The notes under the pieces were generated by a model, which saw only the letters and a program-made list of their open reading frames with translations, had not been told where the DNA came from and searched no databases. The translations under genes and the position numbers were made by a program. Shown in pieces: positions 44,306 to 54,202 of a stretch of 64,000 nt of DNA; within the stretch, counting starts at the first letter, position 1, and each line of letters begins with the position of its first letter. The stretch lies in the NCBI GenBank assembly GCA_017456105.1, contig JAFTKA010000010.1, positions 124,001 to 188,000 of the forward strand, read 5' to 3'. This DNA comes from Oscillospiraceae bacterium. GTDB taxonomy: Bacteria; Bacillota_A; Clostridia; Oscillospirales; Oscillospiraceae.

Positions 44306-45252
44306 AGGTCCGTCCCCTCTTCTTCCGGGATAACCGCCTGCAAGGAGGCAATACCCACCTCGATCATATTGTCGTCCGGCTCATTGGTGGTAAAGTGTTG
44401 AAACCACATACCGGGTGCAGTCAATATTCTTGTAAACAGGTTATCGTGTCTGCCTGCCCAGCGGTTGATTTCATAGGCAACGGACACCACCAGCGGCAGC
44501 AGCATCAGCTTGCAAACGATCAGAATCAGCCGGTACAGGAAGCTGCCCCGCATCAGTGCCAAACCGGGGAACACCGCCAAAAGCAGGCTGGTAGCCACGG
44601 AGAACAGCAAAATGGACAGAACCATCACAACCAGCAAAAAGCTTGTTCCGCACCGGGGGTGCAGCCGGGTCTGAGCCCGGACATTTTCTGTCGTCAGCGG
44701 AAGCTTTGCCTCATAGCAGCGAATGGTCTTATGCTCCGCACCGTGGTAGGCAAAGACCCGCTTCATATCCTTCATTTGGGAAACCAGCAGCATATAGATC
44801 ACAAAAATGGTGATCCGCACCAGTCCCTCAACAAGATTCAAAAGCAGTGTATTTTGAATCACATTGTCCAAAAGGCCCGCAATCAGCATGGGCAGCAGGA
44901 AGAACAGCACCACGGACATGCCGATTCCCAAAGCCACCGCAAGTCCTACTGCGGCCTTTGGAAGCTTATCGCTGCTCTCCTTCTTCTCTTCCTTTTCTTC
45001 CTCTATGGACAGGTCGGCAGACCGCATCAGAGCCTTGACACCGCAAACCTGTGCATCAAAGAAATTCACCACACCCCGAATCAGAGGCCAGGTGGCAAAG
45101 CTACCCTTTTTCCTCTGCTTTCGGGTGGTAATCTCTGTTTGCAGGCCTTCCTTCGTCCGCACCACCACGGCGTCCAGCTTGGGACCCCGCATCATGATGC
45201 CTTCGATCAGTGCCTGTCCACCGATCATTGTCTTAAACTGTTCTTTTGCCAT
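44299..45252 (-). CDS. DUF1385 integral membrane protein
   Basis: The 317-residue protein has the DUF1385 hallmarks MIGGQALIEGIMMRGP at residues 8-23, FAYHGAEHKTIRCYE and RLHPRCGTSFLL, with about five hydrophobic segments between residues 100 and 270. The conserved His/Glu/Cys residues suggest metal binding or catalysis in the membrane, but the function is unknown. It lies directly before prmC, a conserved neighbourhood in Firmicutes. The start at 45252 has GAGG upstream. Confidence 0.9.
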   Translation of the reverse strand: MAKEQFKTMIGGQALIEGIMMRGPKLDAVVVRTKEGLQTEITTRKQRKKGSFATWPLIRGVVNFFDAQVCGVKALMRSADLSIEEEKEEKKESSDKLPKAAVGLAVALGIGMSVVLFFLLPMLIAGLLDNVIQNTLLLNLVEGLVRITIFVIYMLLVSQMKDMKRVFAYHGAEHKTIRCYEAKLPLTTENVRAQTRLHPRCGTSFLLVVMVLSILLFSVATSLLLAVFPGLALMRGSFLYRLILIVCKLMLLPLVVSVAYEINRWAGRHDNLFTRILTAPGMWFQHFTTNEPDDNMIEVGIASLQAVIPEEEGTDLW

Positions 45253-45264
45253 AATAATCCTCAC

Positions 45265-46674
45265 TTATTGGGACACCGGCAGTTTAACCTCCACCAGTGT
45301 GCCACCGCCCTCGGCGTTACTGAGCTCCAGCGTGCCGCCGTGCATCTGTACGATCTCATCGCAGACCGCCAATCCGATGCCCGTACCTCTGGCCTTGGAG
45401 CTACCTTTATAGAATCTTTTCTTTACAAGGGGCAGTTCGTCCTCCGGAATGCCGGAGCCGAAGTCCCGGATACGCACCGCAATATAATCTTCTTCCAAAC
45501 AAATGCAGGCCTCGATCTTCATACCCTCACCGCCGTGCTTGGCGGCATTGTCAAGGATATTTAAAAACACCTGCCGTAGCCGCTTGGGGTCGCAGGAGAT
45601 CTCAGGAATATCATCGTCGTTTTCCAGATACTCCAACTGGATTCCGTCCTGCTCCAGCCGGCTGCCGTACATAAACACCGTATCTTCGAATTCTGCACGA
45701 ATGTCGGCTGTTTCGATGTTCAGTGTCATTCTGCCGTCCTGAATTCGGGTGAAGTCCAAAAGCTCCACCACCATTTCGGTCAAACGTCTTGTCTCTCTTA
45801 AGATGATGCCCATGCCCCGGCGAGTACCCTGATCCAACCCCTCACCGTTCAGAAGGGTCTCACTCCAGCCGGTGATGGCCGTCAGGGGCGTCCGCAGTTC
45901 GTGGGACAAAGAGGAAATGAATTCCGTCTGCATCTTTTCGTTTTGATTGATTTTAATAGACAGCTCATTGATGGTATCGGCCAGCTCGCCGATCTCATCG
46001 TCATATTGGGTCTGTATCTGAATGCCGTAGCTGCCGCCGGCAATCATATTCGCCTTGTCAATGATCTGCGACAAGGGTACCAAAATGGACCGGATATAGT
46101 AGTTACTGCACACCAGTGCCACACCAACCACCAAAATCAGTGCCCCCAATGCGATCAGTGCCACCACCGCGATCTGAGCATCGATCTTCTTGGTGGAGGT
46201 TACAAAACGCAGAGCTCCGATTACTTCGCCGTTGGAGTAGATCATCGCACTGGAGACCGCCATGATCCGCTCACCCGTGTGGGGGTCCTTGCCCGTATAG
46301 GGAACGATACCCCGGGTGCTGATGGCTTCTGCGATCTCCGGTGTTGCAGGTGAGCGACCCGCCCAGCTACTGTAGGAGGAGGCCACCAATACACCGTTGG
46401 CATTGATAAACTGCAGCTCGATGCTGTCCTTGTCCTCAAAGGTCTGGGCATAGGTGATGCAGGACTGATAATACTGGTTATAGTTCTGGTTCAGATAATC
46501 GGCAAAGAATTCTGTTGTGGTCTCCGCCCGGTTATTCATATCCCAGCGGACTGCGGAGTAATAGTAGGCCGCAAAGACCGCCGTTACCGCCAGCACGCAG
46601 ACAAGACCCAGAATACACACGGGAACCAGGGTGTTGACCAGCCAACGCCTGCGTAGTCCCTTGATCCTCCGCAC
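45265..46674 (-). CDS. Sensor histidine kinase
   Basis: The 469-residue membrane kinase has two transmembrane segments (about 15-37 and 172-195) flanking an extracellular sensor domain of about 135 residues. HAMP (about 195-250), HisKA with SSLSHELRTPLTAITGW (phospho-His about residue 260) and HATPase motifs (NILDNAAKHGG, RDFGSGIPEDE, GTGIGLAVCDEIV) follow. Its partner response regulator is 3 bases upstream and a lipoprotein gene precedes both. The stimulus is unknown; the sensor part has a Cache-like look. Confidence 0.92.
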   Translation of the reverse strand: MRRIKGLRRRWLVNTLVPVCILGLVCVLAVTAVFAAYYYSAVRWDMNNRAETTTEFFADYLNQNYNQYYQSCITYAQTFEDKDSIELQFINANGVLVASSYSSWAGRSPATPEIAEAISTRGIVPYTGKDPHTGERIMAVSSAMIYSNGEVIGALRFVTSTKKIDAQIAVVALIALGALILVVGVALVCSNYYIRSILVPLSQIIDKANMIAGGSYGIQIQTQYDDEIGELADTINELSIKINQNEKMQTEFISSLSHELRTPLTAITGWSETLLNGEGLDQGTRRGMGIILRETRRLTEMVVELLDFTRIQDGRMTLNIETADIRAEFEDTVFMYGSRLEQDGIQLEYLENDDDIPEISCDPKRLRQVFLNILDNAAKHGGEGMKIEACICLEEDYIAVRIRDFGSGIPEDELPLVKKRFYKGSSKARGTGIGLAVCDEIVQMHGGTLELSNAEGGGTLVEVKLPVSQ

Positions 46675-46677
46675 CGA

Positions 46678-47364
46678 TTATGCCCCCCACTTATAGCCGA
46701 AGCCCCACACAGTGGTGATATAGGTGGGATTTGCGGTATCGTCCTCGATCTTGATCCGAAGGCGACGGATATTCACGTCCACGATCTTCAGTTCTCCGTC
46801 ATAATCTCTGCCCCAAACAGCGGCCAGAATGTCGTCCCGGGACAGGGCTCTGCCGGGATTCGTCATAAACAGCTTCAAAATAGCGTACTCCACCTGGGTC
46901 AGGCGGATACGGTTTCCGTTCTTTTCCAAGGTATGGTTGCGGGTATTCATGACGAAAGGTCCCTGCACCAAAAGCTCTACATCCTGTTCACGGCCACCGC
47001 CGATCCGGCGATACAATGCGTCAATGCGGGCAGTCAGCTCCGCCGGAGAGAAGGGCTTGGTTACATAGTCATCGGCACCGGTCATCAGGCCCGTTACCTT
47101 ATCCATTTCCTGGGTCCGGGCAGTGAGCATAATAATGCCGATCTGCTTACTGGTGGCACGGATCCGGCGGCAGACTTCAAAGCCGTCAATATCCGGCAGC
47201 ATAATATCCAAAATAGCCACACCGATATCCGGGTGCTGCTGGAGCTTGTCCAGAGCCTCCTGGCCGGTGCCTGCCTCAATGGCATCGTAGCCGGCCCGCT
47301 TCAGGTTGATCACCACAAAGCTGCGAATATTGACCTCATCTTCCAAAATCAGAACCTTTTTCAC
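46678..47364 (-). CDS. OmpR/PhoB-family response regulator
   Basis: The 228-residue protein has a receiver domain (KKVLILEDEVNIRSFVV; phospho-acceptor Asp in AILDIMLPDIDG; switch Lys in YVTKPF) and a C-terminal winged-helix DNA-binding domain (LTQVEYAILKLF; DVNIRRLRIKIED; TTVWGFGYKW). I use a GTG start at 47364, placed well after GGAGGG. It pairs with the histidine kinase just downstream. Target genes are not shown; the lipoprotein operon itself is a candidate. Confidence 0.93.
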   Translation of the reverse strand: MKKVLILEDEVNIRSFVVINLKRAGYDAIEAGTGQEALDKLQQHPDIGVAILDIMLPDIDGFEVCRRIRATSKQIGIIMLTARTQEMDKVTGLMTGADDYVTKPFSPAELTARIDALYRRIGGGREQDVELLVQGPFVMNTRNHTLEKNGNRIRLTQVEYAILKLFMTNPGRALSRDDILAAVWGRDYDGELKIVDVNIRRLRIKIEDDTANPTYITTVWGFGYKWGA

Positions 47365-47377
47365 GATAAACCCTCCT

Positions 47378-48694
47378 TTATATCTCACCGGTCTTCCACG
47401 CCTGCTGGATCAGGTGGAAGCTATGGATCACGCTCTCCGGGGTAATGCCGTATTTCTCCGCCTCGGGCTCCAGCTTGGCCGCATAGATCACTGTATCGGT
47501 CTTCTGCAGTACAATATAGCCCTCAGCTCTTGCCTGTTCCTCCCGGGACTGTCCGGTGAGGGTGTAGACTGTCATCAGCTTTTTGGGCTCTTGCTGACCG
47601 TCGCTCCAAATGTGGAATTGGTGGAAATTGCCCTCGCTGTAGACAGAAATGTCATCGGCATAGCGTTCGTCTAAGGTCATATACCAGCCGCCGACAAAAT
47701 TGTGGTAGGTATAGGCCTTCAGTATTTCCGCACCGTCGGAGGCCATGGCATACCAGCGGATCAGATCGTACCGTTCCTGCACCTCACGCAACGGAAGCAT
47801 GGGCTTCAGATCCGGCAGCTCCACCACACCGTCATTGTCAATATCATCAGCATAGACGTAATAGTTTCGCAGGGTGCGGACATTGGTACCGCTTTCATTG
47901 GCAGACACCACATTGGTAAGCTTTCCGTCCCTGTAGATGAACACATCGGTTACCAGAGAGTTCTCGTCCACCGCACTGCCCACATAAACGCCGGCTTCCA
48001 CGTCGTGGAGCTTGCCGGTGATAATACGCTTAAGCTTGTCCGCACTCTGGGACAGACTGACCTCGTTGGATCGCTCCATGACGCCGTTTTCGATTCCATA
48101 GACCTCCGCAAGGCCGTTGTCCGCTGCCTCCTCGCCCGGGTGCAGCAGAAACAGCTCCGCAAGGCCGTCCTGATCCAGATCCGCCGTCAGGAATCTTGTG
48201 TAGCTGGCAGTCATTCTCTGCTCCATATGTCCTTTGTTGAAGGAGTAGACTGCCGCAGTACGCAATAGTTGATCGCTGATCTGGCAGCCTACCACCACCT
48301 CCACGCCGGGTCTGTCGTCCATTTGAGCGTATTCCACCTGGACGAAATCCGAGCCTGTGTGAGTTACGGTATCGGCATGGACAAATTCGTCCTCCTGTTT
48401 TTGGAACACCAAAATCTGCAGCGGGGCATCAGTGCCGCCCTTGGCAAACAGAAGGTACTCCTGTACGTTATCTCCGTCCAGATCCGCCATCTGCACCACC
48501 TGCTGGTATTCACCGGACACAGGGGCACTGTAAGACAGGCCGGACATAGCCTTATCGATCACAGTTTGCAGGTCATGATAGGCGTCCGTCCGCTTGGGAA
48601 GGGCGTACATTTCCTCCACTGTGGTTACGGAGCAGCCGGCCAATAACGACAATGCCAACACGCATAAGCACAGCATATATTTTCTTAGTTTCAT
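47378..48694 (-). CDS. Lipoprotein with acidic VCBS/FG-GAP-like repeats
   Basis: The 438-residue protein has a lipoprotein signal (LSLLAGC) and is probably anchored outside the membrane. It contains repeated calcium-loop-like motifs, ADLDGDNVQEYLLF, ADLDQDGLAELFLL and DDIDNDGVVELPDL, spaced through residues 70-300, in a beta-propeller-like pattern. I know no function. It is the first gene of a cassette with a response regulator (13 bases downstream) and kinase, suggesting a sensory accessory role. A TATAAT (complement 48715-48720) lies just upstream. Confidence 0.8.
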   Translation of the reverse strand: MKLRKYMLCLCVLALSLLAGCSVTTVEEMYALPKRTDAYHDLQTVIDKAMSGLSYSAPVSGEYQQVVQMADLDGDNVQEYLLFAKGGTDAPLQILVFQKQEDEFVHADTVTHTGSDFVQVEYAQMDDRPGVEVVVGCQISDQLLRTAAVYSFNKGHMEQRMTASYTRFLTADLDQDGLAELFLLHPGEEAADNGLAEVYGIENGVMERSNEVSLSQSADKLKRIITGKLHDVEAGVYVGSAVDENSLVTDVFIYRDGKLTNVVSANESGTNVRTLRNYYVYADDIDNDGVVELPDLKPMLPLREVQERYDLIRWYAMASDGAEILKAYTYHNFVGGWYMTLDERYADDISVYSEGNFHQFHIWSDGQQEPKKLMTVYTLTGQSREEQARAEGYIVLQKTDTVIYAAKLEPEAEKYGITPESVIHSFHLIQQAWKTGEI

Positions 48695-48744
48695 ACCGGC
48701 ACCTCCTCCGATCCATTATAGCATATTGGTGGGTAAAAGGAAAG

Positions 48745-51700
48745 TTATTTTACCACAACGTTTCCCTGCCCCAGCAGGTCCGTCAGTTCGTTAATAAGCC
48801 TTGTGTCCAAGGCACATTTTGCACCCCGTCGCTGCTTGGTATCTGCAAAGTATACCACTACCTGACTGTCGCCCGGGAACATATTAACCATTGCTCTGAC
48901 CTTGGCAAACACCGGTCCGTCGGTTTCCAGCTTCAGATAAAGCGTGCCCTGCAAGGGCTTTGCAGGCACTTCGGAAATTTCCTGAGCATAGTCGGAAATG
49001 GGCCGGGCTCGGTTTACGATGATCTGAGGCTCTTTATCGTCCCGCAGGGACAGCTTACCTACGATCACCACCGGCTGATTTTCCTTCAGGTAGTTGCCGT
49101 ACTGATTTAGGGCATTTGAAAACACCAGCATCTCCACGGCCGCCGTATCGTCTTCCACCGTAACATAGGCCATCATGGAATTGTTTCGGGTGGTCTTCAT
49201 TTTCACAGACTGCACAATACCGGCGATGCTGACGATCTGCTCGTCCTGATAGGCATTATCCTCTTCCATCAGCGAGCCGATGGGTACGACATGGGTATTC
49301 TTCAGATATCCCCGGTAGTCGTCCATGGGGTGGCCGGACAGATAGATGCCCGTGGTTTCCTTTTCCATCAGCATCTTATCCGCCTTTTTGATCTCCGGCA
49401 GCTTGGGGATCGGAATGGCTGCAGCGGTATCTTCCTCCTGCAGCATATCGAAAAGACCCACCTGACCGTCAAGGTTTCTCTTCCGGCTGGAAGCGATAGA
49501 GTCCATCATCAGGTCGTACACGGCCAGAAGCTCACTGCGGTGGTAACCGAAACAGTCCATAGCACCGCATTTGATAAAGTTTTCCACTGCCCGCTTATTG
49601 AGCTCATCGCCCATTCTCCCGATAAAGTCTTCCAGGGACTTATAAGGGCCGCCCTCCTTGCGTTTTTGCACCATGGAACGGATCAGGCCCACGCCCACGT
49701 TCTTCACAGCACCCAGACCAAAGCGAATGGAGTCCTTCTCTACAGTAAACTTATCCTCGGAATGGTTGATATCCGGGGGCAATACAGCGATCCCCAGCTC
49801 CTTACACTCAGCAATATAACCGGAGATCTTGGTGGCAGAATCCAGCACGGAGGTCATAAGAGCCGCCATATACTGGTGGGGATAGTGGCACTTAAGATAT
49901 GCGGTCTGATAAGAAACCACCGCATAGCACACCGCGTGAGCCTTATTAAAGGCATAGTTTGCAAAGTCAACGATCTCGTCATAGATGGACTGAGCTGCGG
50001 ACTCGGAAACACCCCTGGCGATACAGCCGGGAATTCCCTGCTTTTCGTCGCCATAGACAAAAACCTTCCGCTCCTCTTCGATGACCTTCTGCTTCTTCTT
50101 GGAGATGGCACGGCGAATATTGTCCGCCTGACCCATGGTGTAGCCTGCCAGGGAACGGAAGATCTCAATAACCTGCTCCTGATAGACGATACAGCCGTAG
50201 GTAACCTTCAAAATTGGCTCTAAATGGGGTGTCTTATAGGTGATCTTCCGGTGATCCAGCTTATTGGCAATGAACTTGGGGATCGAGTCCATAGGACCGG
50301 GTCGGTACAGTGCCACAATAGCCGTCATATCTTCGATAGAAGTGGGCTTCATATTGACGCACACGCCGGTAATACCCGCAGACTCCAGCTGGAACACGCC
50401 CTGGGTCTTACCCTCGGCCAGCATACGGAAGGTCTCCGGATCATTGTCCGGTACTTTGCTGATGTCAAAGTCAGGGTCGATCTGTCGGATCTGCTGCTGG
50501 GCGTCCTCAATAACCGTCAGGTTGCGAAGACCCAAAAAGTCCATCTTCAATAGACCCAGTTCCTCAATGGTGGTCATGGTGTACTGGGTAACGATGGTAT
50601 CATCATTTCGGGAAAGGGGCACATAGCTGCACACCGGGTCGGCGGTGATCACCACACCGGCGGCATGGGTGGAGGTGTTCCGGGGCATGCCCTCCAAGCT
50701 CATAGCCGTATCGATTAGGGTCTTGACCCGATCATCGGCATCGTACATCTCTTTCAGCTTGGGAGATATGTTCAGTGCCTCTTTCAAGGTAATATGCAGT
50801 GGCATGGTAGGCACCAGCTTTGCCACTATATCGGTCTCGGCGTAGGTAAAGTTCAGCACTCTGCCCACGTCCCGGATCGCACCACGGGCCGCCATCGTAC
50901 CGAAGGTGGCGATCTGTGCCACGTGGTCGGCACCGTATTTTTCCATAACGTAGTCAATGACCTCGCCCCGGCGTTCCTGACAAAAGTCCGTATCAAAATC
51001 GGGCATGCTGACCCGCTCCGGGTTCAGGAATCGCTCGAAGATCAGGGCGTATTTCATGGGGTCAACTTCCGTAATGTGCAGGCAGTAGGCAACAATGGAT
51101 GCCGCACCCGAGCCACGGCCCGGGCCTACAGGAATTCCCTGCTCCTTGGCGTGGCGAATGAAATCCCACACGATCAGATAGTAGTTGACGTAGCCCATAC
51201 GGCTGATAACGCCGATTTCATATTCCAGACGCTCTGTGTAGCTTTCTTCGGGGTTTGCATACCGTTCCCGGAAGCCGTCCTCACAGAGCTTGCGGAAATA
51301 TTCTTCGTTGGTGTAGCCCTCCGGCACAGGAAAAGAGGGCAAATGATACTGATTGAATTCAAATTCCAGATTGCAGCGTTCTGCGATTCTGACCGTGTTT
51401 TCAAAGGCCTCATCGCAGCCGGGGAACAGCTGACGCAGCTCCTCCTCGCTCTTAAGATAGAACTCCTCCCCCTGGAACTTCATACGGTTGGGGTCGTCCA
51501 CAGTCTTGCCGGTCTGAATGCAGAGTAGTACGTCCTGCATAGTGGCATCTTCTTTGCGAAGATAGTGGGCATCATTGGTAATTACCAAAGGAAGTCCCGT
51601 CTCCCGGGCGATCCGCATGGTCTGCTGATTCACAGGCCGCTGCTCCTCGATGCCGTGATCCTGCAATTCCAGATAGAAATTGTCCTTGCCGAAAATCTCA

Positions 51701-52185
51701 GACATCTTCAGGGCATATTCCTTTGCACCCTCGTAGTCCTCGTTCAGGATATACTGGGGGATCGCACCGGCCAGACAGGCAGAGGTGGCGATCAGACCCT
51801 CATGGTGCTTTTGCAGTAGCTCCAGATCCACCCGGGGCTTGCCGTAAAAGCCGTTCATAAAGGCTTCCGATACCAAAAGGCAAAGATTCTCATAGCCTGT
51901 CCGGTCCTTGCACAGAAGCACCAAATGATAGGGGTCGTTATCAATGCCATGGACACGGTCAGCCATGCCCCGTCGGGCCACATACACCTCACAGCCGATA
52001 ATGGGCTTGATACCGGCTGCCTTGGCGGCCTTGTAAAAATCGATACAACCGTACATGACACCGTGGTCGGTGATGGCTATGGCGGACTGCCCCAGCTCCT
52101 TCACCCGGTCCATCATGCCGGAGATCCGGCAGGCACCGTCCAAGAGGCTATATTCCGTATGAACATGTAAATGCACAAAGCTCAT
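48745..52185 (-). CDS. dnaE: DNA polymerase III alpha subunit DnaE
   Basis: The 1146-residue protein is a C-family replicative polymerase. The N-terminal PHP domain starts FVHLHVHTEYSLLDGACRI; the catalytic aspartates lie in MPDFDTDFCQERRGEV (about residue 400), and PGRGSGAASIVAYCL precedes them. Helix-hairpin-helix and OB-fold domains follow (IAGIVQSVKMKTTRNNSMMA at about residue 1000). The ATG at 52185 follows AGGAGG; a longer frame reads through the whiA terminator. In Firmicutes DnaE assists PolC. Confidence 0.96.
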   Translation of the reverse strand: MSFVHLHVHTEYSLLDGACRISGMMDRVKELGQSAIAITDHGVMYGCIDFYKAAKAAGIKPIIGCEVYVARRGMADRVHGIDNDPYHLVLLCKDRTGYENLCLLVSEAFMNGFYGKPRVDLELLQKHHEGLIATSACLAGAIPQYILNEDYEGAKEYALKMSEIFGKDNFYLELQDHGIEEQRPVNQQTMRIARETGLPLVITNDAHYLRKEDATMQDVLLCIQTGKTVDDPNRMKFQGEEFYLKSEEELRQLFPGCDEAFENTVRIAERCNLEFEFNQYHLPSFPVPEGYTNEEYFRKLCEDGFRERYANPEESYTERLEYEIGVISRMGYVNYYLIVWDFIRHAKEQGIPVGPGRGSGAASIVAYCLHITEVDPMKYALIFERFLNPERVSMPDFDTDFCQERRGEVIDYVMEKYGADHVAQIATFGTMAARGAIRDVGRVLNFTYAETDIVAKLVPTMPLHITLKEALNISPKLKEMYDADDRVKTLIDTAMSLEGMPRNTSTHAAGVVITADPVCSYVPLSRNDDTIVTQYTMTTIEELGLLKMDFLGLRNLTVIEDAQQQIRQIDPDFDISKVPDNDPETFRMLAEGKTQGVFQLESAGITGVCVNMKPTSIEDMTAIVALYRPGPMDSIPKFIANKLDHRKITYKTPHLEPILKVTYGCIVYQEQVIEIFRSLAGYTMGQADNIRRAISKKKQKVIEEERKVFVYGDEKQGIPGCIARGVSESAAQSIYDEIVDFANYAFNKAHAVCYAVVSYQTAYLKCHYPHQYMAALMTSVLDSATKISGYIAECKELGIAVLPPDINHSEDKFTVEKDSIRFGLGAVKNVGVGLIRSMVQKRKEGGPYKSLEDFIGRMGDELNKRAVENFIKCGAMDCFGYHRSELLAVYDLMMDSIASSRKRNLDGQVGLFDMLQEEDTAAAIPIPKLPEIKKADKMLMEKETTGIYLSGHPMDDYRGYLKNTHVVPIGSLMEEDNAYQDEQIVSIAGIVQSVKMKTTRNNSMMAYVTVEDDTAAVEMLVFSNALNQYGNYLKENQPVVIVGKLSLRDDKEPQIIVNRARPISDYAQEISEVPAKPLQGTLYLKLETDGPVFAKVRAMVNMFPGDSQVVVYFADTKQRRGAKCALDTRLINELTDLLGQGNVVVK

Positions 52186-52249
52186 CTTTCTTCCTCCTAG
52201 GTAACCGATGATAAATCGGCAAGTGTGGCTGGTGAGAGATTTTGCCACA

Positions 52250-52301
52250 AATAAAAGTTTGGAAACGCAAGAATACTGTATGTATTTTAAGTTTTCCAAA
52301 C
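52250..52301 (-). terminator. Terminator after murB-whiA
   Basis: On the minus strand GTTTGGAAA and TTTCCAAAC (9 bp) enclose a second stem AATAC/GTATT and are followed by TTTTATTTG. It separates whiA from dnaE. The remaining dnaE leader to 52186 shows no clear promoter. Confidence 0.7.
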
Positions 52302-52343
52302 TGCATAGTTGGGGCAAAAAATCCGTCAGCAACCGCAGACAAT

Positions 52344-53258
52344 TTAATCAGCGGTTACCTCAGTCAGCTCTACCAATTTCTTCAGTCTATGATTCATGGC
52401 AGGCTTGGTAATGGGCGGCTCCATCATAGCCGCCAGCTCCGTCAGCGATGCCTCGGGGTTTTCCTCCCGTGCAAGGGCCGCCTGCAAAAGCTTTTTGGGC
52501 AGGTTATCAAACCGGCCCTGTTCCCGTAATTTCCGGATAGCCGCCAGCTGCTCCTGTGCGGCCTCCACTACCTTTGAGGTATTGGCGTCGTCGCAGTTAC
52601 AGCGACGGTTGACTTTATTGTTCAGCTCTTTTTCAAGCTTTGCTTCCATAATGCCCATAGCGGCAACGGGAGCACCCAAAAAGGTCAAACAGTCGCAGAT
52701 CAGGTCGCTCTGCTTAAAATAAAGCACCTGTCCCCCGCCCCGGGCGGCAGACTTGGGATAAAAACCCAAAACCTCTTCCATCAGAGCGTAGCACTCTCTG
52801 GCCACCACCTGATGGGAGGTAGAAAATTCCAAATGATAACCCTTCTCCGGGTCGGTTACAGAGCCGCCTGCCAAAAACGCACCCCTTAGGAAAGAGACCT
52901 TACAGCACTCGTCCTCCACCACCGGCAGGTTAATGTGCAGGGACAAGGTCTGATCGGGATCAAAGCCGTAGGCGTCCATAATGCACCAGATCTTATCGGG
53001 ATCTGTAATCTGGAACACCAGCTTGCCGGTCGCATCGGCAGCGGGCTGAATATCAAACTCCAATGCAAATGCTTTCTTAAAAAGCTTGGGAAGCCGAAGT
53101 CCCAGCTCCCGGCTCTCCGTTACAATACGGATCAGGTCCGTCTGAAAGCTGTTGCAGAAAAGGAGCAAGCCGAAACACTCTGCTAAGGCACAGCAACGTT
53201 TTTGCGGCACAGTACGGCACATTTCTGCCTTGGCACTGCCGGAAAATGAAATTGCCAT
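52344..53258 (-). CDS. whiA: DNA-binding protein WhiA
   Basis: WhiA is a conserved Gram-positive regulator linked to cell division, with an N-terminal LAGLIDADG-homing-endonuclease-like domain (FLRGAFLAGGSVTDPEKGYH at about residue 123) and a C-terminal helix-turn-helix (PEASLTELAAMMEPPITKPA). The 304-residue length is typical. It follows murB by 13 bases. In many Clostridia rapZ and yvcK lie between murB and whiA; both are absent here. Confidence 0.93.
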   Translation of the reverse strand: MAISFSGSAKAEMCRTVPQKRCCALAECFGLLLFCNSFQTDLIRIVTESRELGLRLPKLFKKAFALEFDIQPAADATGKLVFQITDPDKIWCIMDAYGFDPDQTLSLHINLPVVEDECCKVSFLRGAFLAGGSVTDPEKGYHLEFSTSHQVVARECYALMEEVLGFYPKSAARGGGQVLYFKQSDLICDCLTFLGAPVAAMGIMEAKLEKELNNKVNRRCNCDDANTSKVVEAAQEQLAAIRKLREQGRFDNLPKKLLQAALAREENPEASLTELAAMMEPPITKPAMNHRLKKLVELTEVTAD

Positions 53259-53271
53259 ACTGAAGCTCCTT

Positions 53272-54183
53272 TCACCAAATTCTCACTTCCGGCTCTAAGC
53301 GAATACCGGACTTTTCAAACACCTTGTCTGACACCTGGGTCAGCAGATCTTTCACATTTTTTGCGGTAGCACCGCCCAGATTCACAACAAAGCCCGTATG
53401 CTTTTGGGATACCCCCGCGTTTCCCACCTGGAAGCCCCGCAGGCCCGCCTCATCGATCAGCTTGGCGGCAAATCCGCCCACAGGCCGCTTAAAGGCCGAG
53501 CCTGCCGATGGCATATCCAGCGGCTGAGAGTTACTCCGCTTTTCCATCAGTTCCTTCATACGGGCTCGGATCTGCTCGGTGGGCTTGGGATTTAAGGAAA
53601 ACTCCGCGGCAATCACAATGCCCGCTTCCTCCTCCAATCGGCTGTGCCGATAGGAAAAGCCCATTTCTTCGCCCGTCAGGACCTTCGTTTGGCCCTGCAT
53701 GTCCATAACTTCCACCCGGGTGCAGATATCCTTGATCTCACCGTCGTAAGCACCGGCATTCATATACACGCCACCGCCCACCGTACCGGGAATGCCGTGG
53801 GCAAACTCCATACCGCCAAGACCCAGGTTGGCAGCGAACACCGCTGCCCTGGTCATGGTTACGCCTGCCATGACCCGAATGGTGGTATCATTTACTCTCT
53901 CCATGCCGTCCAAGCAGTCCTTCAGACAGATCACAAGACCGGAAAGGCCCTCATCGGGAGCAAGGATATTGGTTCCTGCACCTAAGATAGCAATTTTACA
54001 GTCCAATAAAGCGGACGCTTTCAAAAGCTTGGACAGCTCCTCAGCGTTCTTGGGGAACGCCATCACTTCCACAGCTCCACCAATCTTAAAAGAGGTGTGC
54101 CTAAACATGGGTTCGTTTAATCTTAGCTCCAAATGGGGCAATAAAGTACTAATTTTCTTCTGAAACTCGGTAAAATCGGTCAT
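53272..54183 (-). CDS. murB: UDP-N-acetylenolpyruvoylglucosamine reductase MurB
   Basis: MurB reduces UDP-GlcNAc-enolpyruvate to UDP-MurNAc with FAD and NADPH. The 303-residue protein shows FRHTSFKIGGAVEVM, ILGAGTNILAPDEG, GMEFAHGIPGTVGGGVYMNA, and the catalytic Ser in PSAGSAFKRPVGGFAAKLID. It is of the type-II (short) MurB group of Gram-positives. GGAGG precedes the ATG. A strong promoter with a perfect inverted repeat lies immediately upstream. Confidence 0.96.
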   Translation of the reverse strand: MTDFTEFQKKISTLLPHLELRLNEPMFRHTSFKIGGAVEVMAFPKNAEELSKLLKASALLDCKIAILGAGTNILAPDEGLSGLVICLKDCLDGMERVNDTTIRVMAGVTMTRAAVFAANLGLGGMEFAHGIPGTVGGGVYMNAGAYDGEIKDICTRVEVMDMQGQTKVLTGEEMGFSYRHSRLEEEAGIVIAAEFSLNPKPTEQIRARMKELMEKRSNSQPLDMPSAGSAFKRPVGGFAAKLIDEAGLRGFQVGNAGVSQKHTGFVVNLGGATAKNVKDLLTQVSDKVFEKSGIRLEPEVRIW

Positions 54184-54202
54184 AAACGCCTCCGGGTGTA
54201 TG

